Source of the DNA: Sergeia podlipaevii
Taxonomy: Eukaryota > Euglenozoa > Kinetoplastea > Trypanosomatida > Trypanosomatidae
DNA: 64,000 nt
Reading direction: 5' to 3'
Assembly: GCA_030849805.1 (NCBI GenBank)
Contig: JASANZ010002255.1
Location: 53,268-117,267 of the forward strand
Shown: positions 59,501 to 64,000 of the stretch, piece by piece
Numbering within the stretch: the stretch's first letter is position 1
Layout: each line of letters opens with the position of its first letter
The notes under the pieces: generated by a model
Seen by the model: only the letters and a program-made list of their open reading frames with translations
Databases searched by the model: none
Told to the model about the DNA's origin: nothing
Position numbers and translations under genes: made by a program

Positions 59501-61428
59501 CACGATGCTGCCGGTGGAGAGACCAAGTCGAAATCTAGAAGGAGACAGGATGCCTTCTCCTCTTTCTTTGCTTTCCCCTTTGCTATATTACCACTGCCTT
59601 TTGTAGTTTTCTTTCCTTCTGTTACTGTGTTGCTCACCGTTGCGCTCTCTTTGACTTCCCACTTAATGTTTTGTATGCACAGAGGAGGCAGTTGAAGGTG
59701 CATCGCGATATCTTCCATGATGGTGGCCTGTAGCATCTTCGCTTCGACGTTCCGCTGAACAAGAGACCATTGAGAGCCTGCTATTCGGGCCTGGCCGTGA
59801 TACAGTGAAGGCGATGTCGTCTGAAGCAATCGCTCCTCGCTTCTACGACTGGGAGAGCGCGCATTCGGAGAGTACTGATGAGGCACGTCAGGCGGTGGCT
59901 GCTGAAGTGGGGAACCTGCACGAGTGCCGGCCGAAGGTTCGCGCGGCTGAGATGAGGACGATCCCAGCGAGCTCTGACCTGCACTAAGCCTTGTCGTGGT
60001 AGAAGCAGCCTCTAGCTGCTGAGGCGACTGGCCTTGCTGATCCGCCCACTTCACAGTCGGCGATCCTTCCCTATATCTGTGTCGTTTCAAGCTGCTGGTG
60101 TTGCCAGAGTCCTCACTTTCCGGCCCCGCCGCCCTCAGCTTCTTTTTTTCCATCTCTTCCATCTCTCGTCGTCGCTGCTGCATGTATTCTTGCTCGTGCA
60201 TCTCAACCATGCCTGGAAACGAGCATAGAGACAGCCGCATGTTGATGTTCTCTGCGTCTAGACCGGCTGCCACGGAGGCGGACGAGTGTTCCAGCACAAG
60301 GTGAACATAAATAAACGCCTCCACGATGGAGAAGCGGACGTTGCTGATGTCTTCCATCAGCAGCACTGGCACTTCCTCACCATAGTTGAAGAGCTCCATC
60401 ACATCAGAGCGTAGCGTGCGCTCTATTTCTTCCTTGCGATCTGCTAAGATGACACTCCAGAGGTCGCCGGAAATACGACACGTGTGCGTAGTAGTGAGCG
60501 AGCCATCAGATCGTGCAATCACTGAGGATGCAGGACGACTACCATACGGAGATATATCTGGGCTATGGTGAATAGTACCACTCCCGCTACTGTTGATAGT
60601 GGCGGTGTTTCCTTTCAAGATTAAGCCTACGCCACCAGAAGGTTGTGTCAGACTCGTCGTACCACCACTCACACTGCTATTGCTACTACTTTGGAGACGA
60701 TTAGAGGAGGTGGCAGTCATAGAACTAGGCGAGAGAGGCAATGGGGGTCGACCTGGCTTCACAGGGGCAGCAAGGGGATGGGCATCTACAGGGACTCCAC
60801 TTTTGAATGTATGAACGTGATTGCTTCCATTCATGCCGTCATTGCCTGTGGTGCTAACCACAGCGCCATCTCCAGGCGAGCGCAGCTCTGGTACTTCCTT
60901 TGCCACTCTTGGAAACGCAATCCGAAGCAGCCGCTGTGCATCCTTCAGGTTCATAGCAGTAGCGCGTAGTGTCTGCTTGGCTCTCAGCACATCGGCGACA
61001 CTGTCGGTGTCTTGAGAGGTCAAAGCAGGCTTGCCTAGCCCAGGTATAGTAGCCCCTCCTTTCGTAGCTGCTTTGACCACATCACGAACTGCTAGCGAGT
61101 TTTCTGTAATGTCGCCGAGCTTGCGATGGAGCATCCCCTGCATGGCCAGCGTGGTAGAAGCCTCCAAGCCCTTCGCTACAAGCGAGTTGTCACCACTGCC
61201 GTTCTGCCCTACATTGGCTAGTACCGCAGTCACACCTAATTGAACATTATTGGCTAACTTCATGATGTTGCCGCCCTGACTCGTAAGCACGGCCTCGATG
61301 GTATTGCTCTTCGTTTTACTATCTGTACTTTCGGTTGAGGTCTGATCACATGTAGAAACAAAAGGACCAAGACAGCGCATGAGCCCTTGGAGGACGCTTA
61401 TAACGTCCTTGTACGCCTCAGCTTCCAT
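56575..61428 (-). CDS. LysM- and PDZ-domain protein with two divergent internal modules
   Basis: 1617 residues, no signal peptide or clear membrane span. Residues about 310-380 (SGDLWSVILADRKEEIERTL, then DVMELFNYGEEVPVLL and ISNVRFSIVEAFIYVHLVLE) and about 546-625 (IAGSQWSLVQRNVEAKMLQA, then MEDIAMHLQLPPLCIQNIKW) look like two divergent copies of one module of the pattern G-x-x-W-S ... D-[VI] ... N-[VI]. Residues about 848-900 are LysM-like (VTLTHLSLQYDVSLEALQEA, NPTLRDW, ending FTLVIP). Residues about 1308-1380 form a PDZ domain (GVRLDRILTV, GSAAEAGICEGDVIRTVNGH, ISSPREFKQRVAAAV, GVVFITVV). The linkers are Ser/Pro/Gln-rich with a Gln run. Intracellular LysM domains occur in eukaryotic proteins without a peptidoglycan role. 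The function is unknown; a cytoskeletal or scaffold role is plausible by architecture only. Confidence 0.75.
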   Translation of the reverse strand: MEAEAYKDVISVLQGLMRCLGPFVSTCDQTSTESTDSKTKSNTIEAVLTSQGGNIMKLANNVQLGVTAVLANVGQNGSGDNSLVAKGLEASTTLAMQGMLHRKLGDITENSLAVRDVVKAATKGGATIPGLGKPALTSQDTDSVADVLRAKQTLRATAMNLKDAQRLLRIAFPRVAKEVPELRSPGDGAVVSTTGNDGMNGSNHVHTFKSGVPVDAHPLAAPVKPGRPPLPLSPSSMTATSSNRLQSSSNSSVSGGTTSLTQPSGGVGLILKGNTATINSSGSGTIHHSPDISPYGSRPASSVIARSDGSLTTTHTCRISGDLWSVILADRKEEIERTLRSDVMELFNYGEEVPVLLMEDISNVRFSIVEAFIYVHLVLEHSSASVAAGLDAENINMRLSLCSFPGMVEMHEQEYMQQRRREMEEMEKKKLRAAGPESEDSGNTSSLKRHRYREGSPTVKWADQQGQSPQQLEAASTTTRLSAGQSSLGSSSSQPREPSAGTRAGSPLQQPPPDVPHQYSPNARSPSRRSEERLLQTTSPSLYHGQARIAGSQWSLVQRNVEAKMLQATIMEDIAMHLQLPPLCIQNIKWEVKESATVSNTVTEGKKTTKGSGNIAKGKAKKEEKASCLLLDFDLVSPPAASWLGTKTLDVAKTDGEKALREGMENCVFSETLRLYRNCQGSQVTSSRSINGISGNSMGDVKAPPNSQTNSSSAGQSLILPDKEVLDHASEHSNPEPEEEPLNDDANEEVSSFAGPSATSSVAVKLVGGGARRKPAPVATQNLARATKNQVGIHHHAEPTSPFSSGSMTTIVMDQPVEHYGAEEKPIYVPFALERDRSSNINDTANVSQVRACTPENEPVTLTHLSLQYDVSLEALQEANPTLRDWAVDRPVPDAFTLVIPRSGLSEDDDQLLMTVGSMSGNPHTPLLGYSLRVSQSGSSSTREGSPTPIGPMSAHDEGEGNPGRYSASPVSPMVPRTRLDSSLSGSTPPAKDASQSRKEPQQQQHSSVCRSIESGVSSVLSSPRGWQPTPQPRPVDRAAPKADVMECHTDPVSCATQHQHQALLTSSPLATNAPLTNAEGAKQQQQQPPSSAPIAPPTSVPSLLTPSQQQQQQQQQHVEKCGSTSQPRESRSREGAGSSMLSQSLEKEPTALLEVPQPSERRRQAALQPPSQLSIKHMKMVTSARSLLPPSLVPAEKKASTSVDTAAPAAASLDSNVVKTSPPPVPARGGAESRVRACPIHASASTTTTTTTTVADLKDLNGLCSAPLSDKDKGESKSEGKSAPPGHHADSKDGEESEARRSGAPVRLSTRIGVRLDRILTVLKASGSAAEAGICEGDVIRTVNGHAISSPREFKQRVAAAVTDAGGPGVVFITVVSAAMEGSITAHRVRLVNAGIPGPFAPAAVMHTRGPMTHPHALPASSRRAPVDVPCSATAVTIQPSTTSRSSEVVRVASKSAGPAPTVVRSNSSPTAVSQHRSVAREKRDEAWQGTLRSPGRMFSRGVSQDGQPQHREEEEQPDFSSRACFDPVALEAAYLAQQLRQDSVSRNSEQCRIRVFSQSPRRFQGDATYRARNGEVMTNVPRSTVYTSSTARRKTLKSHSVSAGSGDETVDHAFH
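58076..58104. repeat. Triplet run encoding poly-Gln in the LysM-PDZ protein
   Basis: A (TTG/CTG)n run reading CAA/CAG on the coding strand, giving about ten Gln residues between the LysM and PDZ domains. Confidence 0.75.
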
Positions 61429-62155
61429 AACAGGACACCTATATATATATATATATATTTAAATGAGTAAGAAGATGAAGGCGTATTTGTGTGTATATTT
61501 ACTATAATGGTGGAGGGGTGGGGGTGAAGGTGGAAAAACGGTACTTGCGTGTGTTTTTATATAGATATTATTATGCTGACTCACTCACAACGGAGATGTT
61601 TAAAAAGAGAAGAAAAGAGAGAGAAGGAATAGAAAAGAAAAAGTACGAATCAACAACACCAGAACCACACACGCACCCACACCTCTTAAGAGAATCTAGG
61701 AAATAAATTTAAATCAAAGTGCAGCAATCAAAAAAAAAAATATGTATGTATGTAAACCTCCCTGTCTCTAATGTTTTGTGAGTTCGTGTTTGTTTCTTCT
61801 GAGAAAAATGTAAACTAATATGGCATTCAAAGCAGGACAAAACGCTGCTGCTGGACAAGATGTAAAACGAAGGAAAAAAAAGGGCAAAGAAAGAGTGAAA
61901 TGAATATTAAGAATGCAATAAAAAAAAAATGGATGGTAAAAGCAGCGTAGCATAAAGCCACGCTCTTCTTTTTTTTTTTTTAAAGAAGACGCTTCAAAAC
62001 CATTTGAAAGGAGTAGATACATACAATTTTCTTTTTCTCTTTTTGAGTTAGCTTATCAAAACAACGAAGAAACACTTCTCTGTAAATGGCGAAAAAAACG
62101 ACGACAGCAGCAACAACGAGAAACAGGCCACCCGAATATTTTTATTCATCTATCA
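61429..62155. other. Intergenic spacer, LysM-PDZ / SNU23-like
   Basis: (AT)9 at 61441-61458, A/G-rich sequence near 61600-61645 (candidate minus-strand polypyrimidine tract for the LysM-PDZ gene), A runs near 61730-61740 and 61921-61929, a T run near 61970-61982. No gene seen. Confidence 0.6.
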
Positions 62156-62422
62156 TCATGAAGCAGATACGGCGCTAGATTCCTCACTCTTTCTCAGCTT
62201 GCTCCATGACTGAAGACCTAGATCTTTCGCCTTGCGGTCAACAAGCGCTAGCACATCCTCTACTGTGACGTCTTCATCTTTTTTATACTTTTGTTGCTCA
62301 AGTAGCAACTCCCCACTGCGTTTCTTATGCTTGAGACTAGCCTTGTGCGAGCTCGCAGATAGGCTATCAGAGAAGTGAATATCGCACACTGAGCAGTAAA
62401 ACCCTCCGGGTGAGCTGCTCAT
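62156..62422 (-). CDS. Small U1-type C2H2 zinc-finger protein, SNU23/ZMAT2-like
   Basis: 88 residues from MSSSPGGFYCSVCDIHFSDS. A single matrin/U1-type finger has ligands C10, C13, H26 and H32 (C-x2-C-x12-H-x5-H), followed by a basic helix KHKKRSGELLLEQQKYKK and a short helical tail (VEDVLALVDRKAKDLGLQ). The finger start F-Y-C-x-V-C-D resembles SNU23, a U4/U6.U5 tri-snRNP protein whose finger contacts RNA near the 5' splice site. Yeast and human SNU23 are about 195-200 residues, so this is much shorter. A role in trans-splicing would follow if the assignment holds. An upstream in-frame ATG at 62473 would add 17 residues, including a Lys run encoded by an A run. Since A runs often precede ATGs here, I prefer 62422. 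Confidence 0.65.
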   Translation of the reverse strand: MSSSPGGFYCSVCDIHFSDSLSASSHKASLKHKKRSGELLLEQQKYKKDEDVTVEDVLALVDRKAKDLGLQSWSKLRKSEESSAVSAS

Positions 62423-64000
62423 GTCTACTAGTGCCGCACTCTTTTTTTTTTTTAAAGAAAGAGATGGCAACAAATAAAAACAATAAGGTAAGGGGGGAGG
62501 GGAAGGGGGAGAGAAGATACTAGATGACTGTTGTGCCTAATCAAGAAACGTAAGCGACTACGGAAAGAGCTCTATATTAATTGTAAGAAGCAAAAAAAAG
62601 AAGGAAAGAGAGATAATTAAAAAGAAGGAGAAAGATGATCATACATATTGTTTGATGACTATTAATGCAGCAGGCACGCTCTATATAAAGTATCTAAAGA
62701 GAATGCCATTCATACATTCATGCCCGCCTCATAGCAGCTGCTTTCTCCCTCCTCCCCTTTTTCTTGCTTTGCAAAAATAAAAAATAAAATAAAATAAAAG
62801 GGGAAACACAACAGGGGGAGGGGGGAGGGACAGTACTTTTAACACCATATGTGCGCAGGAGAAATCACAATGAAGTAGCAGCCTTCCTGCTGCTTATTTG
62901 AATATTTGTGTTTTGTTTTGTTGTTGTAGTGTCTCTCTCTCTCTCTATATATATATATGTGTGTGTTATTCATACAGATAATAGATAAATAAATATAAAT
63001 ATAGATAAATCGTCCCGCAAGCAGTACTTTTCCTAGTATAACATCTTTCAGTTTAATCCTATTTTGCGTATAGTTATTTCTGCCGAGAGAGAGAGACAAG
63101 AAAAAGAAAAAGATGTTCTCTGATGCGGATACGTTATTTTTTTTTCTCTTGGGGAGGGGAGGGGTGTGGAGGAGATGTTTTATAGATTACATATCTTTCG
63201 TCGCGTTCTAGCACTAAGTGTCTCTCTCTCCTTCTCCGTTCTTCTTACGTCTCCTTTCATCCTTGCAGCTCGCGGACAACAATAACAAAAAGCAACAACA
63301 ACAACGACGACAGCAATACCAATAAAGAAAATAATAATAATAATAATAAGAGTAAAGAAAAACAGATTAAAAAAAAAGCAGGAACCAAAAAAAAAAAAAA
63401 ATTGGCAAAAGAAAGGGGGAAAACGAGTATAATAAATATCATCTCAAGCTGCACGCATGTGCATGCGCATGGGATATGTATGTATGTATGTTTTTTTTTT
63501 TTTTCGGAAATCGTTATTTGCGGTTATGGCGCGAAACAAACAAGCAAGCAAACAGTAAAGAGGTAACACGAAGTAACAGGAAAAGAAAGAGAAAGAAACA
63601 ATATTTGTAAGTCGCATTGATAAGAGAAATACACAAACAAAAAAAAAATATGGGAACCAAATCTTAGAAAGAAGAGAGGCAGTGACCAAAGCCATTGCGG
63701 CACTGGATATGCACCGTTTCAGGGATAACGCTACATACACCAACCAACATGTGTCCCTAGAGCAAAAGTAGCTCATGTATTTCCACCACATTCTATTTTG
63801 TTTTCCTCTTTCCTTTACCTCTCTCTCTCTCTCTCTCCTTCATCTTGCTAATATACATCAAATACATGGCAAATAGTAAAAAAAAAAGAAAGAAAAGAGA
63901 AGGAAAACAGGTGCCTTTATATATATAAAATTATTAAAAGGAATAATATGGCGCCTGCGGTAATCACGTGGAGAAGAATCTCACTAAAAAAAATATATAT
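62423..64000. other. Intergenic spacer at the right edge
   Basis: Repeat-rich: plus-strand T11 near 62442-62452 (before the SNU23-like start), (AAAAT)n near 62776-62798, TC/TA run 62933-62957, (AAT)n near 63330-63350, A14 near 63388-63402, (TATG)n near 63477-63491, T14 near 63491-63504, (TC)n near 63821-63837. A GC-richer island at about 63660-63790 contains no convincing gene or tRNA-like structure. No gene seen. Confidence 0.55.

Noticed and set aside
63444..63791. 115-codon minus-strand frame near the right edge
   Set aside because: Cys/Phe/Leu-rich, repeat-derived in its C-terminal half, and without a splicing tract or family match; kept only as a low-interest island.
1..64000. tRNA, rRNA, spliced-leader RNA genes, CRISPR arrays, transposable elements, strand-switch region
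   Set aside because: By eye I found no T-loop/B-box motif outside coding regions, no spliced-leader-like 39-mer, no spaced direct repeats and no reverse-transcriptase or transposase frames; all genes point the same way, so no strand switch is present.

Overview
The window looks like nuclear DNA of a trypanosomatid (Kinetoplastea). All 17 protein genes I can support lie on the minus strand, none shows an intron, and they are separated by AT-rich, microsatellite-laden spacers of about 0.35 to 1.6 kb. Several spacers carry a minus-strand polypyrimidine tract followed by AG a few tens of bases before an ATG. That is the layout of one polycistronic transcription unit processed by trans-splicing and polyadenylation. 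Some contents fit the group: two tandem RPB5-type polymerase subunits, a small SNU23-like zinc finger, a PPR protein with a mitochondrial-type N-terminus, and long Ala/Ser/Gln/Gly-rich insertions in otherwise conserved proteins. I cannot name the genus.

Transcription runs from high to low coordinates. In that order: SNU23-like zinc finger (62.2-62.4 kb); LysM+PDZ protein of unknown role (56.6-61.4); RPB5 (54.6-55.3) and RPB5z-like paralogue (53.2-54.1); mitochondrial ribosomal protein uS8m (51.5-52.4); CDP-alcohol phosphotransferase (49.3-50.6); GCN1 (39.6-47.9); PWP2/UTP1 (35.4-38.2); a giant split 14-3-3-like protein (29.1-34.4); a giant LisH/beta-propeller protein (19.8-27.7); a long acyl-CoA-binding-domain protein (16.4-18.7); a mu-homology-domain-like protein (14.0-15.5); PPWD1-like WD40-cyclophilin (9.8-13.1); ALG1 (6.5-9.0); PPR protein with PIN-like C-terminus (2.5-5.9); ARPC1 (0.8-2.0); and a gene cut by the left edge (1-314).

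The genes do not form one pathway. As usual in these genomes, the unit mixes housekeeping functions: transcription, splicing, ribosome assembly, translation control, N-glycosylation, phospholipid synthesis, actin nucleation and membrane traffic. Co-direction alone is not evidence of shared function.

The most unusual gene is the 1760-residue 14-3-3-like protein. Four separate blocks align with successive helices of an ordinary ~245-residue 14-3-3 protein, but they are pushed apart by three large insertions, and most of the phosphopeptide-binding residues are replaced. Other points of interest are an MHD-like protein lacking the usual longin half, a LysM-PDZ combination with two divergent copies of an internal module, and an open coding-like frame just downstream of that gene's stop codon.
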